Source of the DNA: Methanomassiliicoccales archaeon
GTDB taxonomy: Archaea; Thermoplasmatota; Thermoplasmata; Methanomassiliicoccales; JACIVX01
Length of the DNA stretch: 64,000 nt
Assembly: GCA_014361295.1 (NCBI GenBank)
Contig: JACIVX010000001.1
Span: forward strand, 1,148,293-1,212,292
Reading direction: 5' to 3'
The notes under the pieces are model-generated. The model was given only the letters and a program-made list of their open reading frames with translations. It did not search any database and was not told the origin of the DNA. Below, piece after piece: positions 29,096 through 37,253 of the stretch (position 1 is the first letter of the stretch; each line of letters opens with the position of its first letter). Made by a program: the position numbers and the translations under genes.

Positions 29096-29935
29096 ATGAG
29101 AATCCCGATATTTGATAACCACATTCACCTACGACCTTCGGGCAGGAATCTCGACGCCTTAAGAGAATTTCGGAAGGCAGGAGGGACGCACGCAATCCTC
29201 GTGCATCTTCCATACGATGAAGTTGAGATCGTCGATGAGGGAAGTTTTGAGCGGTCTTTTGATATCACGGTCAACATCGCAAACAAGGCGAGAAAAGAGG
29301 TCGATGTCGGTCTCCATCTGGTCGTCGGTCCATATCCCGCGCTTCTCATTCCACTCGCAGAGATGTATGGCATCAAACGCGCCGTTGAAATTATGAAAGG
29401 TGGAATGGAAATCGCCCAGAAATTCGTGAGAGAGCAGAAAGCAATAGGAATCGGTGAAATCGGGAGACCGCATTTCACAATCAGCGAGGAAATCCTCAGG
29501 GCGTCAAATGACATTCTTTTATACGGTATGGAACTCGCAGCTGAGATCGACTGCCCAGTTATTCTGCATACGGAAAGTGTCACGCCTGAGACGATGAAGG
29601 AAATCGCTTCTATGGCCGACGCAGCTGGGTTGCGGAGAGAAAATGTCGTCAAACATTATTGCCCGCCGTATGTTCTTCCGGAAGAAAATCACGGGCTCTT
29701 TCCATCAATTCTCGCCAGTCGCGAGGCTATAAAAGAGGCGATCAGAAAGGGAAGGCGTTTCCTCATGGAGACGGACTATTTGGATGATCCCAGTAGACCG
29801 GGGGCGGTTATGGCGATTACAACTGTGCCGAAAAGATGCCATTCGTTTTTGCAATCGGGAGTATTCACAGAGGACGATCTCTGGCGAATTCATAAGGAAA
29901 ATCCTGAGCGGGTTTATGGTATTACTGTCGAATAA
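29096..29935 (+). CDS. TatD-like metal-dependent hydrolase
   Basis: Amidohydrolase-fold protein, 279 aa. Metal ligands are suggested by DNHIHL at the N-terminus, the GIGEIGRPHF acidic residue, VILHTES, NVVKHYCPP and a late METDYLDD aspartate. This matches the archaeal TatD-like hydrolase family (COG1099). Natural substrate unknown; nuclease activity, as in TatD, is possible but not shown. Tightly linked to tbp (3-bp gap). Confidence 0.82.
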   Translation: MRIPIFDNHIHLRPSGRNLDALREFRKAGGTHAILVHLPYDEVEIVDEGSFERSFDITVNIANKARKEVDVGLHLVVGPYPALLIPLAEMYGIKRAVEIMKGGMEIAQKFVREQKAIGIGEIGRPHFTISEEILRASNDILLYGMELAAEIDCPVILHTESVTPETMKEIASMADAAGLRRENVVKHYCPPYVLPEENHGLFPSILASREAIKEAIRKGRRFLMETDYLDDPSRPGAVMAITTVPKRCHSFLQSGVFTEDDLWRIHKENPERVYGITVE

Positions 29936-29944
29936 ACGAAAATC

Positions 29945-30223
29945 TCAATCATAGAGAATCTTGAACTCGTTAAACTCGTCTCGGCAAGACAACCATTTGA
30001 TCTCTATAGACTTTACGCAAGCGTATGGATGCTCATCTCTTAGCTTACGAATAACTTCCTCGATCGATTCCTTTTCACCTTCAAAGACTGCATAAACACT
30101 GCCATCTGGCATATTCTTCACAAAACCCATGACACCTAGTTCGTCGGCAAAGCGCTTTGTGTAAGCCCTGAAATAGACCCCCTGCACCTTTCCGGAGAAT
30201 CTCACCTCAGCACGTGCCTTCAT
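29945..30223 (-). CDS. acyP: Acylphosphatase
   Basis: Small enzyme hydrolysing acyl phosphates such as 1,3-bisphosphoglycerate or carbamoyl phosphate, 92 aa. The catalytic Arg is in GKVQGVYFRAYTKRFA and the catalytic Asn in GFVKNMPDGSVYAVFEG, both intact. Convergent with the TatD-like gene, 9 bp apart. Confidence 0.93.
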   Translation of the reverse strand: MKARAEVRFSGKVQGVYFRAYTKRFADELGVMGFVKNMPDGSVYAVFEGEKESIEEVIRKLRDEHPYACVKSIEIKWLSCRDEFNEFKILYD

Positions 30224-30372
30224 CGCTCTGCAAATATGAAATCGAAAGATAAATCCCTGCGATCAAATCGTCGAAGAGGGTGCGCTTTTGTTATGAATAG
30301 ATTAAGTTCAGTGATTCTCTTATTGGATTTTTCATAGCGTTTGAACATGCAAGAAAATTCTGGTGTTTCGTC

Positions 30373-30800
30373 ATGTTATCAGATGAGACGAAACCTGGAA
30401 CTATCGGAAGAATCGAATTCAAAGACGACAATTTCGTGATACGGTTTTCCACGCTGGTCGAAAAAAAATCACAATCAGCTGGAGAGGATCATGTGAGGGT
30501 CAAAGAGAGGCGAATGGCATCAATGACCTCAAATACAGATATGAATTCCATATCGCGTACATGGACGGTTCCAGGCGTTTCGACTTTTTTCAATTTTTCC
30601 GCACCAAGCTGAAAAACTGTGAATTAATTATAGTCGCACCGTCGTACCCACGTGGCTCAGTCTTGATGAATACGGCAAATGCGATATCAGGGTCGAATAG
30701 AGCTGATGGGTTTCCGAACATCCTATCTAAGGCAAGGATTTTGCAGATATCTTCGAGGTGGTCAAGGAAGCTGCGAAAGTGAAGATTGGAATGTCTAGAG
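30373..30800 (+). pseudogene. Probable frameshifted gene remnant
   Basis: Frame one (from 30373) gives a coding-like start (GRIEFKDDNFVIRFSTLVEK). The signal then moves to another frame (INDLKYRYEFHIAYMDGSR), and near 30745-30800 to a third (DFADIFEVVKEAAKVKIGM). The pattern suits a protein gene broken by several indels. The family is not recognised. Confidence 0.35.
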
Positions 30801-31057
30801 GGGGGTCTCATGCTTGGCCTTGCAGACCCCGAAGGTAGCAACGTTCCGTTCATTGGTTGTATTTATATTCTATAGCCTCAAATATAATCATCGTAAACAA
30901 AGGGCCGCTGGAACGCATCAAGTCTTCATGCAGAAAGCTCTACAAGACATACATTTTCCATATTCTTCTTCAAGAATATCTACATAGTGTTGAATACATC
31001 GATGAGGGGAAACAAAGAGTATGACGCTGGCCATAAACGAAAGCCTGTTCGAGGAAA

Positions 31058-31201
31058 GATCGTCTTGTCACAAGACTTGCGGAACACGTCGGTCGTTCCC
31101 TGCCTTTGTTTACTTATCCTACGCCTCGCCCGATTCTAGAGGACAACAGCCTTGAACTCGTGAAAGAATTCGAGTGGTCAAGCGTTAATTACATTTCGTG
31201 A
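31058..31201 (+). pseudogene. Protein-like fragment without a start
   Basis: An open stretch ending at TGA 31199-31201 reads like real protein (LVTRLAEHVGRSLPLF, then PRPILEDNSLELVKEFEW), but there is no start codon and the preceding coding-like sequence is in another frame. Family unknown; probably a remnant. Confidence 0.3.
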
Positions 31202-31428
31202 AATTTCGATTGTTCACCAGTCTAGATCTCCGCGAGGAATCTTATTTCCATGTCAAATTTGAGATTTTATAATCTTTGCCTCTCGTCTCCAATTCTTTAG
31301 TTATACCAATACAGATCACGGAGCTCGCAAAATTCGCTATGAGCGAGGCGCGAAGAATCCTAGTCGATTGTACCGTGGATAAAAAAATTGCGAAAGGCAA
31401 TTTGGGGAAATCCCTGATTTCACTTTTA

Positions 31429-31930
31429 TCAGCTGTTAGGCGATGTGTTGTCTGATGACCCATGCACACTATCCAACCACTTCCTCAACATTTTTGCTTT
31501 TTCTATCCTACCCAACTTTAGATATGCTTGATACTCATACTCTAAAGATAAGACAGGTACTTGCACTCCTTCAATTTCTACAACCCTCTTATACTGCTTC
31601 AAATCAACAGGTTCCTCCCATACCCGTCCGCAAGCCGCTTCTGAATATCTCCCATTATCTCAATTTCAATACCATCAATCATTAGCGTTCCAAAATATGA
31701 GCGGATTTTCTCAGCGGAGGAAAACCTAACGGGTTTAATAACGAACTTACAGAAGAGACTTTCAATTTCATAATCTCCCTTTTTGTCTTTTGAATGTCAA
31801 TGTCATTCGGCTCAATGGGAACACCCTGAAGTGCAAAACCGAAGCTGCCTGTGACTACCCAATTTACAGTGGTGCCACCGAGTCGGGTGCAAATTTTACG
31901 GAGAATGTTAAGATAACTTGGATTGATCAT
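31429..31930 (-). pseudogene. Nucleotidyltransferase-fold gene broken by two frameshifts
   Basis: From ATG 31930 the protein reads NWVVTGSFGFALQG then EPNDIDIQ, the GSx and DxD signature of a nucleotidyltransferase. A frameshift near 31790 moves the signal to another frame (VIKPVRFSSAEKIRSYFGTL, then GIEIEIMGDIQKRLADG). A second shift near 31620 leads to WEEPVDLKQYKRVVEIEGV, a LEYEYQAYLKLGR stretch, and a natural stop at 31429-31431. Rejoined, it would be about 165 aa. It lies between inverted repeats at 31435 and 31944. Confidence 0.7.
31435..31451 (+). repeat. Left inverted repeat around the nucleotidyltransferase remnant
   Basis: GTTAGGCGATGTGTTGT. It matches the reverse complement of 31944-31960 at 15 of 17 positions. 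Confidence 0.6.
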
Positions 31931-31943
31931 TATTTCACCTCGT

Positions 31944-31960
31944 ACAACATTTCGCCTAAC
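31944..31960 (-). repeat. Right inverted repeat around the nucleotidyltransferase remnant
   Basis: Reads GTTAGGCGAAATGTTGT on the minus strand. With the left copy it brackets the pseudogene like terminal repeats of a small mobile unit. No transposase is present and no target-site duplication is obvious. Confidence 0.6.
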
Positions 31961-32142
31961 TAAAATAGATTATAGATAATGGCGATTTTGCCCACCAATG
32001 AATTCTGCACAAATAATCGACTAACTGATCATCAACGACGCAAATTTTGCTCCGACGGAATTCCTCTCTATTTCCCTCTTGGTGTCCAGGATCAATTCTA
32101 CTCCCTTCGAAGTTATCCCAGCACTCGACTAAGTAGTAAACC

Positions 32143-32150
32143 TTATAAAC
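32143..32150 (+). promoter_or_regulatory. TATA box of the first tandem ftsZ
   Basis: TTATAAAC in a CCTTATAAACC context, predicting a transcription start near 32170 and a leader of about 60 nt ending in GGAGG (32216-32220). Confidence 0.5.
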
Positions 32151-32227
32151 CTGTATGGAGCATAATATCGTGCAGGGATGCACGTTTCTGGGATGGGAGC
32201 GGGCATTGTGACATTGGAGGAAATGAA

Positions 32228-33346
32228 ATGAAATCAATGCTTGAGGGGGCCCTGAGTAGAGGGGCTGGTGGAATGAGCGTCACTATGCAGACTACGACTT
32301 TTCCTGGTCAAGATTCCACTGATGCTGAGTTACTCGAAGTATTACAAAAGCTAAGGACAAACATCACGATCGTTGGTGTTGGAGGCGCAGGTTGCAACAC
32401 CATTGCGAGGATTTACGAGGAGGGTATTTCTGGTGTCAATCTTTACGCAGCGAATACAGATGCACAGCACCTACTCACGGTGCGGGCGCCGAGAAAGATA
32501 TTGCTCGGACGCAGAAGTACGCGGGGGTTGGGTGCTGGTGCATTGCCTCAGGTTGGAGAGGAGGCGGCGAGAGAGGCCGAGGAGGAATTGAGAAAGGCGC
32601 TGGCGGACGCACACATGGTTTTTGTCACTGCCGGCATGGGTGGCGGAACAGGAACAGGTGGTATCGCAGTTGTTGCGGATATCGCAAAACAGTTGGGAGC
32701 GTTAACTGTAGCCGTCGTCACGCTTCCGTTCAAAGGTGAAGGACGGTTGAGAATGGAGAATGCAGAATGGGGTCTCGAACGCCTCAGGAATGTTGCTGAC
32801 ACTGTCATCGTAATCCCGAACGACAAACTCCTGCAGCTCGTGCCGCGATTATCTTTGAACGCTGCTTTCAAAGTCGCGGATGAATTGCTCATGCGGGCGA
32901 TCAAAGGAATTACCGAGTTGATTACGAAGCCGGGTCTCGTCAACCTCGACTTCAACGATGTTAAGACGATCATGAAGGGCGCTGGTGTCGCAATGATAGG
33001 ACTCGGCGAATCGTCCGGACACGCTGAGGACAGAGCAACAGAGGCGATAGATGAGGCAATCAATTCTCCTCTACTTGAGGTCGATATCAGCACTGCGACG
33101 GGCGTTCTCATCAACGTTGTTGGTGGACCGGATATGACGGTTAGTGAGGCGGAGAAGGTTGCGGAGGAGGTACAAAAGAGGGTCTCCAACAATGCAAGGA
33201 TTATCTGGGGAGCAACGATCGATCCAACGGTCGAGCGCAAAATCAGAGTATTGCTGGTCATGACTGGCGTGCAGTCGAAGCAGATACTCGGCAGGAGCAT
33301 AGAGACATCGCGTATCAAGGAAGCGGAAGTCGACCTTGTCAGGTAA
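32228..33346 (+). CDS. FtsZ-family GTPase, paralogue adjacent to ftsZ1
   Basis: Tubulin-like GTPase of cell division, 372 aa. G-loop GVGGAGCNTIARI, tubulin signature GMGGGTGTGGIAV, T7 loop NLDFNDVKTI; all catalytic residues are present. ATG 32228 follows GGAGG by 7 nt; the frame upstream to 31979 is not coding-like. It is much closer to the next ftsZ than to the FtsZ2-like protein, and three DNA tracts are nearly or fully identical with that neighbour. This is a local duplication kept similar by gene conversion. Confidence 0.9.
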   Translation: MKSMLEGALSRGAGGMSVTMQTTTFPGQDSTDAELLEVLQKLRTNITIVGVGGAGCNTIARIYEEGISGVNLYAANTDAQHLLTVRAPRKILLGRRSTRGLGAGALPQVGEEAAREAEEELRKALADAHMVFVTAGMGGGTGTGGIAVVADIAKQLGALTVAVVTLPFKGEGRLRMENAEWGLERLRNVADTVIVIPNDKLLQLVPRLSLNAAFKVADELLMRAIKGITELITKPGLVNLDFNDVKTIMKGAGVAMIGLGESSGHAEDRATEAIDEAINSPLLEVDISTATGVLINVVGGPDMTVSEAEKVAEEVQKRVSNNARIIWGATIDPTVERKIRVLLVMTGVQSKQILGRSIETSRIKEAEVDLVR

Positions 33347-33356
33347 GAACTGGATC

Positions 33357-33398
33357 GAATCTTTCCATCTCCGTCATGAATCTTTCCATCTCCGTCAT
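33357..33398 (+). repeat. Tandem duplication, 2 x 21 bp
   Basis: Two perfect copies of a 21-bp unit starting GAATCTTTCCATC, directly after the first ftsZ stop codon. Confidence 0.85.
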
Positions 33399-33497
33399 CT
33401 TCGTTATAAGCCAAATAATCTGAGCCTCATCGCTCTAGGGGCCGAAAACATCGTGATGGCGTGTACAATTGAATCTCGGTGATCAAATTCAACTGAT

Positions 33498-33537
33498 GAA
33501 GAGCCCACAACATCTTTGAAGAGCCCACAACATCTTT
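33498..33537 (+). repeat. Tandem duplication, 2 x 20 bp
   Basis: Two perfect copies of a 20-bp unit starting GAAGAGCCCACAAC, followed by a partial third GAA. Confidence 0.85.
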
Positions 33538-33766
33538 GAAAGAGCATTATGCAAAAATCCTCAACCCAAGGATGGTTAAATGTTCATCAAAAAGAGAGGG
33601 GCCCGTTCTTTCGTCCCATCTACCCCCTTCAATTCATGGTATTCCAGATACTTCATTGAAAAGCCACAAAACCGAAATGTTTTAAAATACAAATGCACGT
33701 AACGCTAAAAGCAAGGTAAATCGATGTAGTGTTAACTCGATAAAAGCGCCCGATGGAGGTCTCATC

Positions 33767-34885
33767 GTGAAATCATTCATTGCTGATGCACTGGCTCGTG
33801 CCGGAACAAATGCTGCGGAGGTCACTCCCGCGAATGCCACAGCGCCATATAAGGGATACTCGGCTGAAGACGAAGAGCTCGAGAAAATTCTCGCAAGCCT
33901 GAAAACGAACATTAAGATCATAGGCTGTGGCGGTGGTGGCTCGAACACAATCGACAGACTTGTCGAGGCTGGAATTGTTGGAGCCGAGCTCTATGCCGCG
34001 AACACAGATGCCCAGCATCTTTTGACAGTAAGAGCTCCACATAAAATTTTGCTCGGAAGGCGTAGCACGAGAGGACTTGGCGCCGGTGCATTGCCTCAGG
34101 TTGGGGAGGAGGCGGCGAGAGAGGCCGAGGAGGAATTGAGAAAGGCGCTGATGGGAGCGGATATCGTCTTCATCACTGCAGGACTCGGTGGGGGGACTGG
34201 CACTGGTTCAGCGCCATTCATTGCTCAGTTAGCAAAGGAAATGGGTGCCCTGACGATCGCGGTCTGTACTTCTCCCTTCAAGGCAGAAGGTACAATAAGA
34301 ATGGAGAATGCAGAATGGGGTCTCGAACGCCTCAGGAATGTTGCTGACACTGTCATCGTAATCCCGAACGACAAACTACTCGAGTTGGTCCCCCGTTTGT
34401 CACTGAATGCCGCGTTTAAGGTTGCTGATGAGGTACTGATGCGGGCGATCAAAGGAATTACCGAGTTGATTACGAAGCCGGGTCTCGTCAACCTCGACTT
34501 CAATGACCTCAAGACGATCATGAAGGGATCTGGCGTCGCGATGATCGGGCTAGGAGAGGGCGAAGACGACGATCGTGTTGAGCAAGCAGTTGATCAGGCC
34601 ATCAACTCCCCGCTGATCGATGTCGACATCAGCGGAGGAACCGGTGCTTTAATTAATGTGACAGGTGGCGAGGACATGACAGTCAGCGAGGCGGAGAGGG
34701 TCGCAGAGATCATCCAGTCGAAGATTAGTCCGAATGCTCGAATCATCTGGGGTGCGGTCATCGATCCGACGCTTCGCGACAAAATAAGGGTGATGGTCGT
34801 TATCACCGGTGTAAAATCAAAGTACATTCTCGGTCCGAAGGAGACACAGCCTTCGAAAACGATAGACGTTGATTTTATAAAGTAG
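33767..34885 (+). CDS. ftsZ1: Cell division GTPase FtsZ1
   Basis: 372 aa with G-loop [13 protein letters not shown], signature [13 protein letters not shown] and T7 loop [13 protein letters not shown] start 6 nt after GGAGGT. It lies directly upstream of secE-spt5-rpl11, the conserved position of archaeal ftsZ1. An acidic insert GEGEDDDR follows the T7 region. In haloarchaea FtsZ1 organises the division site and FtsZ2 acts in constriction; a similar split of work here is inference. Confidence 0.93.
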   Translation: MKSFIADALARAGTNAAEVTPANATAPYKGYSAEDEELEKILASLKTNIKIIGCGGGGSNTIDRLVEAGIVGAELYAANTDAQHLLTVRAPHKILLGRRSTRGLGAGALPQVGEEAAREAEEELRKALMGADIVFITAGLGGGTGTGSAPFIAQLAKEMGALTIAVCTSPFKAEGTIRMENAEWGLERLRNVADTVIVIPNDKLLELVPRLSLNAAFKVADEVLMRAIKGITELITKPGLVNLDFNDLKTIMKGSGVAMIGLGEGEDDDRVEQAVDQAINSPLIDVDISGGTGALINVTGGEDMTVSEAERVAEIIQSKISPNARIIWGAVIDPTLRDKIRVMVVITGVKSKYILGPKETQPSKTIDVDFIK

Positions 34886-34916
34886 AGGACGTTCATCCCT
34901 CAAGAGTGTATCAAAA

Positions 34917-35132
34917 ATGGACATCATCGAGAAATCGTGGGAGGTCCAAAAGGGAATAGAGGACCGCGTCAAACACATTGGTAAAGGCAAGTATGGTCGC
35001 GTTATTAAGATGGCTAGAAAGCCCTCGAATGAGGAATATATCCGTGTGATCGAGATCACTGGGATTGGACTGATCCTGATTGGAGGATTGGGCTTTCTGA
35101 TTTACTGGATCATGTATCTGCTCACTGGTTGA
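34917..35132 (+). CDS. secE: Preprotein translocase subunit SecE/Sec61 gamma
   Basis: 71 aa. Amphipathic N-terminal helix with the RKPSNEEYIRVIEITG motif, then one membrane helix (GLILIGGLGFLIYWIMYLL) typical of archaeal SecE. 31 nt after ftsZ1. Its stop lies just before the ribosome site of spt5. Confidence 0.93.
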   Translation: MDIIEKSWEVQKGIEDRVKHIGKGKYGRVIKMARKPSNEEYIRVIEITGIGLILIGGLGFLIYWIMYLLTG

Positions 35133-35152
35133 CATCAAAGGAGAGGTTTCAA

Positions 35153-36040
35153 TTGGAAATGTTGGAAGAGGATAGAAAGAATGAGACGATTCCTGCTGGC
35201 GAAACAGGAAAGAATATCCATTTAGTCGCAGAGAGCGACGAGAAGAGATTGCCGGCGAGCAGCCGGGGCAGCTGGAAGATCCAGTTGAAAATAGACGATG
35301 AGACAAAGAAGAAGATCAAATTGAAGCTGACAATCGATATAGGAGGAGAGACTGAAGGCGCTCCTGAATGGGGCATCAGACTATATGACGCCAGGGGAGT
35401 CCTCTGGGACAGTGACTCGCAGTTGCCGCCCGAGACCGAATTTTTTATGGAGGGGACGAAGGCGAAGGAACTGCAACTCGAAGTCACGGCCCCCAAAGGT
35501 GCGCGGTACAATGACAGGGTTGTTATTAACATGGAAGCTTACGCTGAAGATTCGCCAGATGATGTTGCAAGAATCAAATTCACCGCCTCCGCAAGACAGT
35601 CAATTCTCGCACTCAAAACATCAATTGGTCATGAGAAAAATGTTGCAGACAGCGTTGCAAGCAAGGCAAAAACAGGAAAAGCCGGGATCTTCGCAGTTCT
35701 CGCCCCCGCAACACTTCGAGGCTATGTTCTTATTGAGGGTATGAATACCGATTCGGTCCGCGAAGCAATTCGCGGAATTCGAAGGGCACATGGACTTGTT
35801 GAAGGTGAGACGAATTTCAGCGAAATCGATCATTTCCTCACACCGAAACCGCTTGTCTCTGGCGTTATGGAAGGTGATGTTGTTGAACTTGTCGCTGGCC
35901 CATTCAAGGGAGAGAAGGCGAGGGTCAAGCAGATCGATGAGAGCAAGGAAGAGATCACAGTAGAGCTCTTCGAAGCAATGGTTCCTATTCCTATCACAGT
36001 CAGAGGGGATCATGTCAGAGTCATTGAAAAAGAGAGGTGA
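35153..36040 (+). CDS. spt5: Transcription elongation factor Spt5 with extra N-terminal domain
   Basis: Clamps RNA polymerase for processive elongation. The standard archaeal Spt5 occupies only the second half. The NGN domain starts near residue 149 (SILALKTSIGHEKNVADSV, later APATLRGYVLIEG), and the KOW domain lies near residue 241 (GDVVELVAGPFKGEKARV). The first ~145 residues are an extra beta-rich domain (PEWGIRLYDARGVLWDSDS, then a YNDRVVINMEAY strand), whereas family members are usually about 150 aa in total. A GAGGT site 5-6 nt upstream favours TTG at 35153; ATG 35159 and TTG 35129 are alternatives. Confidence 0.9.
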   Translation: MEMLEEDRKNETIPAGETGKNIHLVAESDEKRLPASSRGSWKIQLKIDDETKKKIKLKLTIDIGGETEGAPEWGIRLYDARGVLWDSDSQLPPETEFFMEGTKAKELQLEVTAPKGARYNDRVVINMEAYAEDSPDDVARIKFTASARQSILALKTSIGHEKNVADSVASKAKTGKAGIFAVLAPATLRGYVLIEGMNTDSVREAIRGIRRAHGLVEGETNFSEIDHFLTPKPLVSGVMEGDVVELVAGPFKGEKARVKQIDESKEEITVELFEAMVPIPITVRGDHVRVIEKER

Positions 36041-36045
36041 ATAGC

Positions 36046-36525
36046 ATGGCTGAGACAGTCGAAGTGCTTGTGGAAGGTGGCAAGGCGACGCCGGGACCGC
36101 CATTGGGTCCGGCACTCGGTCCACTGGGTGTAAATGTCATTCAAATCGTGAACGCGATCAACGACAAGACGAAATCATTTGAGGGTATGAAAGTCCCTGT
36201 CAAGATTACAATCGACCCGAAAACCAAGAAATTCGAGATCGAAGTCGGCACTCCACCAACATCAGCGTTGATACTCAAGGAAATCGGCGCTGAGAAGGGA
36301 TCGGGATCGACGAAAGCGATGAAGATCGGCAATATCTCGATCGACCAGGCGATCAAGATCGCCAATATGAAAGGTGACTCACTGCTTGGAAAGACGCTGA
36401 AGAAGAGAGTTCTCGAGGTCATCGGTGTCTGCGTTTCCATGGGTGTCACAGTTGAGAATCGAGACCCGAAGGATATCCAGAAGGACATCATCGCTGGGAA
36501 GTACGACAACAAGCTAGCCGGCTGA
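36046..36525 (+). CDS. rpl11: Ribosomal protein L11 (uL11)
   Basis: GTPase-centre protein, 159 aa. The N-terminal ATPGPPLGPALGPLGVN and C-terminal RNA-binding domain (GDSLLGKTLKKRVLEVIGVC) are clear. ATG 36046 follows GAGGTGA by 5 nt; the ribosome site overlaps the Spt5 stop. A GTG at 36037 is less likely. Confidence 0.95.
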   Translation: MAETVEVLVEGGKATPGPPLGPALGPLGVNVIQIVNAINDKTKSFEGMKVPVKITIDPKTKKFEIEVGTPPTSALILKEIGAEKGSGSTKAMKIGNISIDQAIKIANMKGDSLLGKTLKKRVLEVIGVCVSMGVTVENRDPKDIQKDIIAGKYDNKLAG

Positions 36526-36536
36526 TGCCATAAAAT

Positions 36537-36545
36537 TTATAAACA
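36537..36545 (+). promoter_or_regulatory. TATA box of the rpl1-rplP0-rpl12 operon
   Basis: TTTATAAAC just after the L11 stop, predicting a transcription start near 36566. The L1-P0-P1 genes can thus be expressed apart from the upstream ones. Confidence 0.55.
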
Positions 36546-36570
36546 GTACGGATGTTAGAGGAGGCCACTG

Positions 36571-36602
36571 CTGTAGGAGAGCACAGCTCGTTAGCACTAC
36601 AG
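36571..36602 (+). promoter_or_regulatory. Leader hairpin before rpl1, candidate L1 autoregulatory site
   Basis: CTGTAG (36571-36576) pairs with CTACAG (36597-36602), and the enclosed region can pair GAGC with GCTC. The base of the stem touches the GGAGG ribosome site (36602-36606). L1 of methanococcal archaea is known to repress its own mRNA by binding a leader structure. The position fits that role, though the sequence was not compared with the 23S site. Confidence 0.45.
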
Positions 36603-36613
36603 GAGGCATTGTA

Positions 36614-37252
36614 TTGGCAGAAAAGACCGTAGTTCAGGCTGTCAAGAAGGCGCTTGAAAGAGCAAAAAAGCGCAATTTTAGAGAGACCGTTGACGTTTCT
36701 ATCAATCTTAAAGACGTTGATCTTTCCGTCCCAAAGAATAGAATTCAAGAAGATATTATTCTTCCGTACGGAAGGGGAAGGGATGTCAAGATCTGCGTCA
36801 TCGGGGGAGGCGAGCTCGCGCTGAAGGCTAAGGGTATCGCCGACCGTATCATCACACCGGAAGAGCTCGCAAAACTTGCGGACGATAAGAAAGAAGCAAA
36901 GAAGATCGCTTCTGAGTTTGACTATTTCATTGCCGAAGCTCCTTTGATGCCGACGATCGGTAAGCGACTCGGTATCGTTCTTGCACCTCGCGGAAAAATG
37001 CCGAAACCCATTCCACCAGGTGCGGATCCGAGGCCAATGATCGAGAATCTACGCAAGACCGTTTCTGTGAGGAGTCGAGACAAAAGAACATTTCACGCAC
37101 CCGTTGGCACCGTTGACATGCCACCAGAGCAGATCGCAGATAACATTGAAGCGATCCTCAAGCGGATCTCATCGAAATTAGAGCGAGGAATGATGAACAT
37201 CGGTTCAGTGTACGTCAAAACGACGATGGGACCTTCGGAGAGGGTGAAGTAA
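36614..37252 (+). CDS. rpl1: Ribosomal protein L1 (uL1)
   Basis: L1-stalk protein that binds 23S rRNA, 212 aa. The segments RNFRETVDVSINLKDVDLS, LAPRGKMPKPIPPGADP and a TFHAPVGTVDM strand match the family. TTG start 7 nt after GGAGG. Ends 1 bp before rplP0. Confidence 0.95.
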   Translation: MAEKTVVQAVKKALERAKKRNFRETVDVSINLKDVDLSVPKNRIQEDIILPYGRGRDVKICVIGGGELALKAKGIADRIITPEELAKLADDKKEAKKIASEFDYFIAEAPLMPTIGKRLGIVLAPRGKMPKPIPPGADPRPMIENLRKTVSVRSRDKRTFHAPVGTVDMPPEQIADNIEAILKRISSKLERGMMNIGSVYVKTTMGPSERVK

Positions 37253-37253
37253 C

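Larger units (their letters stand above)
30224..31428. other. Decayed or gene-poor region
   Basis: About 1.2 kb with no intact recognisable gene, unlike the dense surroundings. Short protein-like stretches occur in changing frames (30373-30800, 31058-31201 and roughly 31265-31455), interrupted by stops, which suggests degraded genes. A 7-bp hairpin GGGGTCT/AGACCCC lies at 30802-30830. Confidence 0.5.
33347..33766. other. Spacer between the tandem ftsZ genes
   Basis: 420 bp, non-coding. Contains two independent perfect tandem duplications (33357-33398 and 33498-33537) and a TATA-like TTTTAAAATAC near 33680 for the second ftsZ. The second gene therefore has its own promoter. Confidence 0.55.

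Noticed and set aside
29125-29652. 175-codon minus-strand frame over the TatD-like gene
   Set aside because: Antisense to a well-supported coding region; no start signals.
30802-30850. SRP RNA fragment (GAAGGTAGCA after a GGGGTCT hairpin)
   Set aside because: Resembles the SRP helix 8 motif only loosely; no surrounding Alu or S-domain structure.
31435-31960. Integron attC site
   Set aside because: Core-like heptamers are present, but only one per end in opposite orientation, with no paired core, long palindromic stem or integrase; kept only as inverted repeats.
32548-33414. 288-codon minus-strand open frame over the first ftsZ
   Set aside because: Antisense shadow; a similar shadow appears over ftsZ1 because both genes share codon patterns.
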